This document shows, in pieces, positions 58,401 to 63,149 of a stretch of 64,000 nucleotides of DNA. Location: the NCBI GenBank assembly GCA_037951105.1, contig JBAMJV010003330.1:1-64000 (forward strand), read 5' to 3'. The stretch is from Echinarachnius parma. Lineage: Eukaryota; Echinodermata; Echinoidea; Clypeasteroida; Echinarachniidae. Position 1 is the stretch's first letter. Each line of letters starts with the position of its first letter. The notes under the pieces are model-generated. The model ran no database searches and was not told where the DNA came from. It saw nothing but the letters and a program-made list of their open reading frames with translations. The position numbers were made by a program, and so were the translations under genes.

Positions 58401-60768
58401 ATCAATGTAAAGAGGAGGATTCACGCTTTCCAATGATACCAAATTTATGAATGGTAATAACGTAATAGGTATTCAAGCCACATTTTAATCTTCAAACAAA
58501 AGGAAGGCCCTTTGTTGTCAGAATCAGTGCATTTTGGAACATTTCACTTTTGACTTTGCCCTACATCTGGATGCGATGCACATTCCATGATGAAATACTC
58601 ATAGCAAATGTTATATCAATGTAAAGGGGAGAATTCACGCTTTCAAATGATTTCAAATTTATCAATGGTAATAACATAATAGAAAAGTTATTAATGCGCA
58701 AACCTCGATTGCGGAACTTTTTGTGCGAAGTATAGATTCATGATTTGATTGACCAGAAATTTTATTTTCACGAAGAAAACAAATAATTGAAATACTATAG
58801 AATATGCACCCAAACACAAATATTGTATTTATATTTAGCGTCATACACAGTTCCAACATCACCATATGCCACATTATGTATGATCCTACAACTTAACCTA
58901 TTGCCAAGAATGAGTCCTGAGGGGCGAAGCTACCGAGGGCTAAGACAGAGCCAAATAGGGAGGGTTTGGGAGGGGGTATCCCCCTCCCACGGATAAGATT
59001 TTGCACTTTTGTTTGAGCTGCTGTGAACCAAATGATTTTAAGATGCTCTTGAGGGCTATTGTTCACTAATGCACCTTATATAAAAACATTTTTAAAAAAA
59101 TGGTGCAATTTGGTGCACGTCACACAAACAGCCAGAGAAATACCAGCCTACACTGGAACTACGTGGTCCGGTATACATACAGAAATACTCACCCCAGACC
59201 ATACGCAATTTACACAACAAACGTTATAATTAACAAGTCTTAGCTCATACAACTAATGTTTTCTTTCCCAATCGTATACAGATACACACACACACACAAA
59301 TATATCCTTCCCTAAAACCTGGGGGATGAGTACTATATTCACATTTCTCTTTGTATAAAATAAACGTTATGTATTACATGTACAATGTTACGTCTTATTA
59401 AAAATGGCATCAATACTGAGAAATAAAGTATGTAGCCCTGCACGGATCTAAAATAATACATGTAAACAAAAATGATATATAGGCATGCCAATCATAATCC
59501 TCAAAACGGACTATATGAAAGTTATGAACACATTACATTATATGCTTAAAGGACAATGAAACCCAGTCAAAATGATGCTTTCATAGACTTGAAGAGATGA
59601 AGAGGAATAATCTCTAAAAGTTAGAGCATAATTGGGCGATGTCCATTTATTCCTTTGGGGAACTCAAATTGGCAACACACTCACACAAATGTTCCCATTT
59701 TGGCATGCAGTCTGGTTGTTCTGTCTTATATGTATTTTCCCAATAATACAATTTATTTCAAAATAAACGATTGCTGAACAAAAAAAAATCATTTTGATAT
59801 TGCAACGCACTAACGGTGTTGTCGGAAAATCGGATTGATTGATTCATCCATACACTCAATATGTGCTGGGAGAGTGGCGAAGTGCATACTGATACAATAA
59901 CGATGCACACAATTGTTTTGTGACAAACAATATGAAAAATGCCAGATGCAATCAACTGTTATGAATATCCAAACCCAAAAACAAACATAGACTTTGAGAT
60001 CAAAGGGATAGTTGAGTTTTGGTATAGAGGGCGCTACACATTGTTTTGTTGTGTGAGAAAATTAAAAACTGAGTGTCGAATTTGAAAGAGCATACAATTT
60101 TAATGACAGAAAAACTGTATTTGATCGAAATCAGTTCAGAAATGGCTGAAATATCCATACACGTAACAATTTTTCATATAAATGTGGGGCCCCACAAGTA
60201 TTCAATAATTTTGAACCAATCGTTAAATTAAAAAAAAAATGCTTCCTCTTTTTAAAAATGTTAAAAAGAAGTTTTTAAAAGTTGTTGATTATCTAATCAC
60301 TATTTTTACAAACCATTACATGCACAATATTTTATTTTAAATGGTTGAAACCAATGATTTTTTAGAAAGCGCCCTCTTGAGTTTGAACGGCTCTTTTTTA
60401 TGATAACATGTTTTTTACTAAGTCGTTTGTAATTTTGTATTCCTTTTGAGCATAGTGGAGTTACAATGTTTAGTTTATATTGTAATGGTGTAGGTTTTTG
60501 TTACTAACATTCAGTTTGACCAAAACTGTACTCTTTTTACCAGAACTCAACTATCCCTTTAATGTAATACATTCAACCAATATGTAATTACCGGTCTGTT
60601 GATACTCGACTCGTATGTGTCAATCCGTGTCCTGTTCTGCTTGCCACTGATGCCCCTTGGCCACCGCTCAGCCTTGTTCCGATATCCAGTCCCCTGTCTC
60701 GCATCCAGTTCTCCAAACGCCGACAAGCTTCCACAACGTCCAGTCATCATCAACAGATCAAATTGTTC
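36205..60768 (-). CDS. giant multi-domain gene: SGNH hydrolase, Pro-rich tail, PHD, acidic repeats, MULE-like transposase, USP protease, Ulp1 protease (now disrupted)
   Basis: Seven coding exons: 60768-60592, 57533-57258, 56280-45074 (containing a Ngaro insertion), 44506-44443, 44200-44095, 42837-42745 and 42450-36205. Every junction is GT-AG and each phase fits the next (0, 0, 1, 2, 0, 0), which argues for one transcription unit encoding roughly 3,700 residues before damage. A TATA box precedes it. Three lesions are visible: the Ngaro element in exon 3, a 1-bp shift near 41.18 kb and a stop with frame change at 37.46 kb. The mix of a DDE domain with two deconjugating proteases and a PHD finger suggests a giant DNA transposon. 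Plant Mutator-like elements with Ulp1 domains (Kaonashi group) are a known partial parallel. A domesticated gene is the alternative. Confidence 0.8.
37466..41152 (-). CDS. MULE-like DDE transposase fused to ubiquitin-specific protease
   Basis: 1,228 residues in this frame. Residues 1-160: acidic repeats. About 245-285: zinc-finger-like C-x4-C (Cys250, Cys255) then HGNVHH, similar to the WRKY/GCM1 type common in Mutator-like transposases. About 390-600: DDE-like core with Asp411 (FWDATGS), Asp487 (ICSDRAW), HACAGH (532-537) and Glu570/571 (YWEEFK). About 888-1183: USP domain with Cys box GLNNCWFNAVVQAM (Cys896), QDAHEF, two CxxC pairs (CTSC, CSKC) for a zinc ribbon, and His box GHYTTLV (His1139) with Asp1154/1155. 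The GNT of the usual Cys box is missing. USP assignment is secure. MULE assignment is good but rests on motifs only. Confidence 0.87.
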   Translation of the reverse strand: MGIGRGTTYDEDTTSRNNGEEETSDDETHDVGLGRGTTNDEETTSRNNGREETSDDELHDVGLGRGTTNDEETTSRNNGREETSDDELHDMGIGRGTTNDEETTSMNNGREEISDDELHDMGIGRGTTCEETTSRNNGEEETSDDETHDVGLGRGTTNDEDSDLGVDQLSDDFFCHNLPNKSTFVFPRAEWDRLRGMQNGRQFPRNEWEHIVLDGIKTSNPYCVFVFSHHNVTVATNRRPEIIFRAQAKCKFNGCAVRVDVDVARSFHANVVYHGNVHHCKSNIYSRNIAGKARGELKKQFRLGSMPMKIFTDRLAGLDEGVYQSGNRDSTGCDLHVLQKISSESRTNLREDVDELKSLTVMKKSLMGKYPGIVPGLIQKVVAKPFYVICYTENGVRMFHNLSSTNSLFWDATGSCVRSSLNDKRLLYYELCIGSVKGKGRTLPLTWLISEEHTEPIILDWMNTFRTAEKKIFGHSNLCIPKMICSDRAWVFLLGTIKVFNSNDLQGYMGRAWRIVNNIGREEDYRHLTVAHACAGHFMKNVRQLCKTVGKQSRLVTYAISLLMNAIYWEEFKLIFRSFAIVLLSSFKSKLYIIHAKQLHDAIENLGKVDYDHTINVNEATNCTNGEVGDDGSMSDVLTEGEYYNIIPSPFKSFFNSEIKMLTKLVANSESENLNVLPHNPDHNEKILLKIEHDFLPTCAIWSGILLGDLSRYSQNKSKKSYKEYKKEISSIPRTTGHAEQRMGVLKNIQLGTKKINRVDEFIGLMEVDMKGIERSFEDNACRVNNRKIKRARTSNVDDKSDIKSSTNMGTSDFQHSSHTDTSSDVDTSSGNHPRTGKRLKLNKNVTIKEEWNKKDKQKKRPVFQTAPKINPLKHIGSSSLQEQHLRGMKNGLNNCWFNAVVQAMLQIPAFRTFLLENDDHLWKGDDARLNEACTELFTIFKQLLGKDRKPLHMNIIENAVVAVCNYCLFVYGRQQDAHEFMLKIMFPLFESCNLIDLLDTTIRTSRTCTSCNNRSTSLETLKYFTLTIPKSSEIDEKFDIEDMINKLACACDEKIDLKCSKCSKNEALLHKDVLKTPDVLLLQIQRSTGNVCFGGYSDKKNHRVVVKDCVSLNVGGATSRYQLVSVVRHHGTFANLGHYTTLVNMNNCKFVIDDENVYRMTKNLVEDSERTAYIIMYSKVFEMTIPLQKPDDNVFGTDNINLKQLLSKDHTYESLHSKFVSELEKNI
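40670..41694 (-). repeat. 90-bp coding tandem repeat, about 11 copies (30-residue acidic unit)
   Basis: The unit GLGRGTTNDEETTSRNNGGE plus ETSDDETHDV is repeated in frame. One central copy (around 41.16-41.24 kb) is decayed: it has an (AT)n expansion, a 3-bp loss and a C-run of six instead of seven, which shifts the frame. Neighbouring copies are nearly identical, so unequal exchange is likely. Confidence 0.92.
41143..42450 (-). CDS. PHD finger and acidic-repeat part of the giant gene
   Basis: The exon starts after acceptor GTTTACAG with ESNMKTETGTCRLLGG. A basic region precedes a C4HC3 PHD finger at 41,821-41,967: CIC, CDLC, WYHFSC, FYCGQRGC. PHD fingers read histone H3 tails, so chromatin targeting is plausible. 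Six acidic 30-residue repeats follow until the frame shifts and stops at 41,143. The true frame continues in the overlapping downstream segment. Confidence 0.88.
   Translation of the reverse strand, partial: ESNMKTETGTCRLLGGAPKNRKYFVNGKHCNIRMDNIADVMAELIIGPEIPKLNTAFYLKVAGKLGWPISRHNKSADLLRRYWNGNRGDIQNMVKDRLLAKNKANNSSDNNAQRSDNNSVYRNADNVEQESLEPMQRRPRKVKRFSDNWVVDGAREKQPLYCICRTKNDKTKPYLQCDLCKEWYHFSCVNVPVTLKNVESVTFYCGQRGCNNGKMYIANNSKVKINEAKRKTNKTEIHGKSSDDEITDDATPGIGRGTTYDEETTSRNNGGEETSDDETHDVGLGRGTTNDEETTSRNNGGEETRDDETHDVGLGRGTTNDEETTSRNNGGDETSDDETHDVGLGRGTTNDEETTSRNNRGEETRDDEIHDVGLGRGTTNDEETTSRNNRGEETRDDEIHDVGIGRVYIYTTYEGETISSNGGRKLVTTSYMIWV
42745..42837 (-). CDS. giant gene coding exon 6
   Basis: 31 residues (EIDREMTAKDRRNLTTAAT then IHDLNKERNNNG), phase 0 at both ends. 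Acceptor TGTAACAG, donor GGG|GTACGT. No known domain. Confidence 0.75.
42983..43800. mobile_element. MITE-A family copy 4, interrupted by a poly-G repeat
   Basis: The left end is AAAAGGGATAGTTTAGTCTT. It is interrupted at 43,073-43,365 by a poly-G-associated repeat (GTGGCGTAATGAGC to CACCAGTATGCCAGTG), then resumes with AGAGGGCGCTCTC and GGGGCCCCACATTTATTGC. The right end is not recognisable. Confidence 0.65.
43823..43893 (-). pseudogene. tRNA-like pseudogene or SINE head
   Basis: The minus strand reads GTAGCTCAGTCGATAAGA (box A), a CTAGCAA loop and GGTTCAACTC (box B). The acceptor ends and the anticodon stem do not pair, so it is not a functional tRNA. Confidence 0.6.
44095..44200 (-). CDS. 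giant gene coding exon 5
   Basis: Encodes a strongly basic stretch (NYTCNRKSTSPGRGKKHQKA then ASGRKKYGDIDQILK) that could be a nuclear localisation region. Acceptor TGTCTGCAG, donor AAG|GTATGT. The first base completes a Val codon from exon 4. Confidence 0.78.
44443..44506 (-). CDS. giant gene coding exon 4
   Basis: A 64-bp exon encoding an acidic stretch (DANISFSEDLPEDSSTLFDK). It completes a Cys codon left open by exon 3. Acceptor TTTCATTCAG, donor GT|GTAAGT. Confidence 0.75.
45074..45143 (-). CDS. 3' remainder of giant gene coding exon 3, cut off by the Ngaro insertion
   Basis: If the Ngaro element is removed at its GTAAT core, the exon 3 frame runs on through PSAGSVTSIKPRLCWSRI and reaches a strong donor (GAAT|GTAAGC) whose phase matches exon 4. 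This is the main evidence that the SGNH and PHD/transposase parts once formed one gene. Confidence 0.75.
45144..45553 (+). repeat. Ngaro split direct repeat A1
   Basis: From GTAATCAAACTTAACGCGAC to AGAGAAACAAATAT; repeated 5,599 bp downstream. It probably contains the 5' transcription start region. Confidence 0.93.
45899..46990 (+). CDS. Ngaro gag-like protein
   Basis: 363 residues from the first ATG; the frame is open a little further upstream without an ATG. It starts with a basic Arg/Ser-rich region and ends with a Cys/His cluster, CFAFNGGGCTRFSCQYPHKC then ARCGATSHGASTC, a zinc-binding pattern typical of the first frame of DIRS/Ngaro elements. It presumably binds element RNA. Confidence 0.85.
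   Translation: MPKAKQKTSSRRGAPASATTSSRSASRRPTRRPTRPRRQNVDTSELPAGLDPGPTAIDTEPINPGELSWPIIPSNINIEHDMGVPPPSFPLLSADTTPSAAAHVDTALCGVGGEAGARYTPAMSCVCDELGADVAGNTKEKIWQGEYVELGMLVRKDAGRGDDSPTFSLAPTGGSLLLRPQNKIPQIGAIEQWTSAFMIYASICLERHPTRARELLKYMDIIRSITRFGGFNWRSYDVQFRLRQARQPHRSWAVIDTELWLTVAAVSPTAATSLDYMQPFRANYERPAARGARGPAGSGYPGRRGGSYRGNKTALHCFAFNGGGCTRFSCQYPHKCARCGATSHGASTCKLDASKRAGGNGTN
47041..48582 (+). CDS. Ngaro reverse transcriptase and RNase H
   Basis: 513 residues. RT motifs: YRLIQHLSAPRGASVNDF, KADIKSAFRLLPVHP, LPMGCSISCALFERF and the YLDD box (VLHYLDDFFFAG). RNase H: FYTDSAGSVGFG (Asp), ALLELFPIVVGL (Glu), WSDNQTVVQVV (Asp) and AHNDIADSLSR (Asp). The typical lead-in TPIKLEKI lies just upstream in another frame (about 46,980-47,048), so the ATG may follow a 1-bp shift or a recoding site. 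Confidence 0.95.
   Translation: MRTYPNRDDASLLIKGFRLGFSLGFQGERRAVSATNLLSARQNEDILMAKMNKEIQLGRIVGPFVTPPLPNFRCSPVGLVPKQAPGEYRLIQHLSAPRGASVNDFIDREHCSVSYTSFDEAVKLVSAIGSGTQMAKADIKSAFRLLPVHPADFELLGIRIGDKYYYDRCLPMGCSISCALFERFSTSLEYCCRKIARTNRVLHYLDDFFFAGASAKECADIMRCFLAMCERFGVPIAGEKSEGPVSSITFLGLEIDAAAQRIRIPPAKLEKLQSQLQEALTCKKLTLRQLQSIIGSLNFVCKAVAPGRAFLRRLIDLTKGARRPHHRVRITAGAKADLRAWSIFLSEFNGNVMFMDFEWHSNSHFQFYTDSAGSVGFGIYFAGKWAQGRWPDTVLARKYSIALLELFPIVVGLQIWGSQLANSRVLFWSDNQTVVQVVNKQTSKCREIMKLVRRLVVVCLQYNIQFKARYVPGAHNDIADSLSRFQMDRFARLAPEADLNGHALPAHLWESFA
48564..49493 (+). CDS. Ngaro tyrosine recombinase
   Basis: About 309 residues overlapping the end of the RT frame. The catalytic set is complete: Arg in FLRISEF, Lys in RKSKTD, HSFRIGAATSAA (His-x-x-Arg), GRW and the nucleophilic Tyr in SYRRYIRT. 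No ATG lies near the start (the first candidate is GTG), so it may be made by frameshift from RT. It would integrate the circular cDNA by recombination at a short core. Confidence 0.95.
   Translation: MGELRIEQDRLLAASRAENTHATYNKAWAALGSFRLQYQYDIGKVPDVEQIAQFIAYLSWHGYAGSTINTYIHGVAFIMKSRGLPNIIDNFVVRRLLEGCSRRHARHDTRCPITLPILKALLAALPHVCASSYDVILFRAAFLTAFFGFLRISEFTCIRRGRLAFLLLGDVSVEHVGALQRLRVVIRKSKTDQSAKGCEIVIPSGGDASICPVRAVINYIEKRPTGCHAFFCNFDCTPLMRQQFSRTLKRAVVFCGLPVAFYSSHSFRIGAATSAAISGVPDARIQIMGRWSSDSYRRYIRTTSTLDAF
49494..50068 (+). other. Ngaro 3' non-coding region before repeat B1
   Basis: Part of the element with no protein match. A 109-residue ORF (49,619-49,948) has no recognisable motif. Confidence 0.6.
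50069..50747 (+). repeat. Ngaro split direct repeat B1
   Basis: From GGCGAAATTGGCATTTTTTG to CTGGATTAGAGTAAT; repeated at B2 with offset 1,296. Confidence 0.93.
50743..51152 (+). repeat. Ngaro split direct repeat A2
   Basis: Second copy of A1, joined to B1 through the shared GTAAT. Confidence 0.93.
51365..52043 (+). repeat. Ngaro split direct repeat B2
   Basis: Second copy of B1 and the outer right end. A 212-bp unique spacer (51,153-51,364) separates A2 and B2. B2 supplies the stop codon that now ends the SGNH/Pro-rich frame of the giant gene. Confidence 0.93.
52044..56280 (-). CDS. giant gene coding exon 3: C-terminal SGNH block and Pro-rich hexapeptide tail
   Basis: Acceptor TTCTTGTACAG opens VVAVSIAPRLDWKG, then RYNRGFARI and RDGLHLSE, the Asp-x-x-His block V of SGNH/GDSL hydrolases (Asp198, His201 from the first Met). 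After about residue 225 come roughly 1,200 residues rich in Pro, Ser, Ala and His built on the hexapeptide S-[RH]-P-[PS]-P-A (18 bp). The end (about 52.05-52.5 kb) is a Ser-rich region with SSSPRDHVGS-like repeats. The frame is fully open over 4.2 kb despite its repetitiveness. It stops inside Ngaro repeat B2 at 52,018. Confidence 0.85.
53640..55970. repeat. 18-bp purine-rich minisatellite encoding the hexapeptide tail
   Basis: The plus strand is nearly all purine (GAGAAGCAGGAGAAGGAT-like units). Because the unit is a multiple of three with few stops, all frames on both strands are open, producing Lys/Glu-, Arg- and Leu-rich shadow ORFs. Confidence 0.93.
56604..57103. mobile_element. 500-bp mariner-type MITE with about 44-bp terminal inverted repeats
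   Basis: Ends CAGGGTGGCCCAAAAAAAA and the inverse, both flanked by TA. The inverted repeats continue through CGGAACGGGGCACTTCCCAA. Inner blocks are also partly mirrored. It lies in intron 2 of the giant gene. No transposase frame. Confidence 0.9.
57258..57533 (-). CDS. giant gene coding exon 2: N-terminal SGNH hydrolase blocks
   Basis: 92 residues, phase 0 on both sides; acceptor CCTTTCACAG, donor AAG|GTAATT. VAYVFGDSQLRP carries block I (Ser61 in GDS), STPGGT gives block II Gly, and LSVGTNNINP is block III (Asn116). With exon 3 the Ser-Gly-Asn-His set is complete. SGNH enzymes hydrolyse esters; the substrate here is unknown. Confidence 0.88.
57663..57803. repeat. 42-bp direct repeat, 99-bp offset
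   Basis: GACAATCCATCTAATRCCTA and the following GTCACAAATGATCCGGGCGCC occur at 57,663 and 57,762. Confidence 0.85.
57905..58005. mobile_element. fragment of the poly-G-associated repeat
   Basis: AGTGGCGGGGGGGGATGG, CCCACGGTAGGGAGTTTGCA and TTGGACTTGAAATTGTGG match the copies near 9.0 and 2.3 kb. Another fragment (GGGGTATCCCCCTCCCACGG) is at 58.97 kb. Confidence 0.6.
58013..58728. mobile_element. 716-bp foldback element with partial internal duplication
   Basis: TCGCACAAAAAGTTCCGCAA and the following CGAGGTTTGC on the left are mirrored at the right end. The arms also mirror GATACCAAATTTATGAATGG and CATTCCATGAT blocks. The right arm carries its inner part twice (58.26-58.47 and 58.47-58.70 kb). 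It lies in intron 1 of the giant gene. Confidence 0.88.
58730..60001. other. intron 1 of the giant gene, minor repeats only
   Basis: Contains a short (CA)n run near 59.28 kb and AAAGGACAATGAAACCCAGT (59,549), which looks like the end of another MITE. No exon could be recognised. Confidence 0.5.
60002..60561. mobile_element. MITE-A family copy 5, 560 bp
   Basis: Ends CAAAGGGATAGTTGAGTTTT and the inverse AGAACTCAACTATCCCTTT. The interior parallels the copy at 4.6 kb almost block for block (GAGTGTCGAATTTGA, AAGTCGTTTGTAATTTTGTA). Confidence 0.88.
60592..60768 (-). CDS. giant gene first recognised coding exon
   Basis: 59 codons in phase 0 after a pyrimidine-rich acceptor (CTCCCCCTCTTTGACATACTGCAG region). 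The first ATG of the frame is at 60,750, giving MMTGRCGSLSAFGELDARQG then a basic stretch. Donor CCG|GTAATT leads in phase to the GDS exon. No ATG lies between the TATA box and this exon, so an untranslated first exon is likely. Confidence 0.7.
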
Positions 60769-61010
60769 CTGCAGTATGTCAAAGAGGGGGAGAAAAAAAA
60801 AAGATACGCTTCTCGAAAGTGCGTGGTTAATACTAAAATCGACTACAGAAAAGTACAATTATCTCCGTGATAGGAAGATTGCACACCAAAATGAATCAGA
60901 AAAACGTGAATAATATACGATGAGCAGCTAAATTGTTGAGCGCGAAGAGAGCAAATCGAATCTTAATGACACTAAAGGCCAAATGAGATGACGGAGCGTT
61001 GAACTGCTGC

Positions 61011-61018
61011 CTTTTATA
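61011..61018 (-). promoter_or_regulatory. TATA box of the giant gene
   Basis: The minus strand reads GAGTATAAAAGGCAGC. An initiator-like CTCATTT or TCATCTC lies about 30 bp downstream (around 60,985), and the coding exon begins about 240 bp further on. A good match to a core promoter. Confidence 0.65.
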
Positions 61019-61029
61019 CTCGTGAACAT

Positions 61030-61870
61030 ATTCGGTAGATTTTGTAATAGTGACAAAAGAAAACGTGTAATCACGTTAATACAAGAAAACTAGTTAACGC
61101 AACGTCCTCTATCCGCGGCGTTAATCTGTGAACAATGCAGTCGGCTTGACAGTCGGGTGCTTTGATAAAGCGCGAAATGAACGTCGTTTTCGTCGATGAA
61201 AGCCTATCTCTCATTTAGACTCGACTTATACAGGTTCACGATACTTTAAATAGTGACAATTTGTGGTGACATGTTTTTTTAATTTTTTTACACGAAACAT
61301 TGTATATAATGAATGTCAGCGGGGAGAAATCAAATCGAATACAATAAAGTATTATACAGTAGCCTACCTGCCTATTATGTATAGTGGCCAGCAAATTGAC
61401 ACCTGCATATAAACACACCAACAAAGAACCTTTCTGTACTATGGCAACTTTTCTTGTTTTACTTTGGCTATCAATATACATAGGTTTGACTGCAGCTAGG
61501 CTTTAATTAAAATGATTCGAAACTTATGAGCAAGTTCATTTAATACATTTTAGGAAACGAAGTAACGTTATAATGAACACAATAAGACTTGAACTTGAAC
61601 TCTTTAGGCACACACAATCAGTACACATTTTTGAGCGGCCAGTTCTATGTTATAATACAAATAGCTATATAAAAAAATATACATAACCTATTCTTGGTTT
61701 AATTGTATGTGTTCTTATTGTGCACCAGCTGAATTAGAGATTATTGTGGGCATTTGTACCATTAATATGACCGTATTTAAAAAGAACGTACAAACAAACC
61801 AACAAACATGCCGATATAGTTCTATACAAATCAATCTGTAAACAGTTTCAAGTTTCAATTTTTGTTTCCA
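61030..61870. other. upstream flank of the giant gene, nothing recognised
   Basis: No coding or repeat match was found. If the gene is a transposon, its 5' terminus should lie here, but I could not pair any sequence with the 3' side. Confidence 0.4.
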
Positions 61871-61879
61871 TATGCAGAT

Positions 61880-61986
61880 AAAAACAACAAATACAAAGTA
61901 TACTAATAAGCGCTTAGAGACTTAAATTTATTTTTTGTGATTAAACGCTATATAAAAATGGTTTATTATTATTATTATTATTATTC
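61880..61986 (+). mobile_element. retroposon 3' tail ending in (TTA)n
   Basis: TAAGCGCTTAGAGACTTAAA and AAACGCTATATAAAAATGG followed by about seven TTA repeats are typical of SINE or RTE/L2-type 3' ends. Confidence 0.6.
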
Positions 61987-62365
61987 ATAAGATGACAAAT
62001 AAACAAAATAACATTTAGAAGATATAATAATAAGTATGAGTGTAATTGTATCTATAGCTTATGGAAGGTATCTTGGCAGGAAGTCATTGACTTATAAAAT
62101 GCCGATACCTAAACATAATATGAAATATAATTATATATAGAAATAAAGCAAGCCCTAAAAAACATCAACACCAACAACAATCATGCCTATACAAAATGCT
62201 ATATAATACATAATGCATGATCATGACTGTTCGAAAAGGTTAAACAAAATATTACGGTGTATAATTCAAAATGAAGTGTTTTTTAAAGTTTCGCTCAAAG
62301 TTTGGTTCAATGAATTACATGGTTAATAGGTAATTTTAGTGAAAAGGCTAACTTTGCCATGTCTC

Positions 62366-62682
62366 GTTTGGGATCTAGTAACTGTGTTAACATGTGCAAA
62401 AGGTGATGAGTGGTTGATACAATTATTGTTGTTATATGAGATGTTTTGTGTGAAAATGGCCGAGTAATGGGCAAAAATGCAAAATGATATTCACTAACTC
62501 ATTGCACTCATATTGTACACAGTTTTCGTGGTCCAGTGGATAATTTAACATCTGAACACTTCAATCGTAAATATCTTGTCATAAAAGGATAATTTGAAGA
62601 TAGAAAAAAATGAAACCTGCCCCATGGTATTATTGTTAGTGCAAATACAACAAGGTATAAGGGGAACCGCTAGAATTCCTCA
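62366..62682. mobile_element. MITE-B family copy 3
   Basis: Begins TGGGATCTAGTAACTGTG; the ordered blocks match 16.52-16.86 kb up to GGGGAACCGCTAGAATTCC. Confidence 0.7.
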
Positions 62683-63147
62683 TTATACAACTGGAAAAAA
62701 ATACCAACCAGTTTAGAGATTGTGATGAACTTTCTCATGGAAATATTCATATTCCTAAATCCTTAAACCATATAGTTGGCTGACAGTGACGCGTATATCA
62801 TTGGGCAATGATTGACAGTTTGTAAAGCGAAATCCTGCCAATCATGATGCTTTTGATGAACGCCGCGGCGGCCGCCAATACACAGCATTGTTGTCGGTTG
62901 TAGGTTAATCGTCAAGTGCTTCAAGTCTATTGTTGCTCATTACTCGCCCATTACGTCGCATCTATTGTTCACCTAACGATGCGGGCAGCAGAAGCTGCTA
63001 TAATCAGAGCCTATACCCATCGATTTTAATATCAATGGCCGTACCGGATCTGGTGCTTTACCAAAGAGATTTGTTTTAACTTTTATGTTCGATGCCGCCG
63101 CGTTCTACTATGACTGTAGTGAATGTGCTCATTTGAAAGGGATTTTA
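62683..63147. other. intergenic, nothing recognised
   Basis: A locally GC-richer patch (GCCGCGGCGGCCGCC) occurs at 62.86 kb. No gene is supported. Confidence 0.4.
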
Positions 63148-63149
63148 TT

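Noticed and set aside
36000..61300. Terminal inverted repeats of the giant gene as a transposon
   Set aside because: I compared the flanks by eye and found only chance matches such as CTTGTATAAG; no credible pair, so none is annotated.
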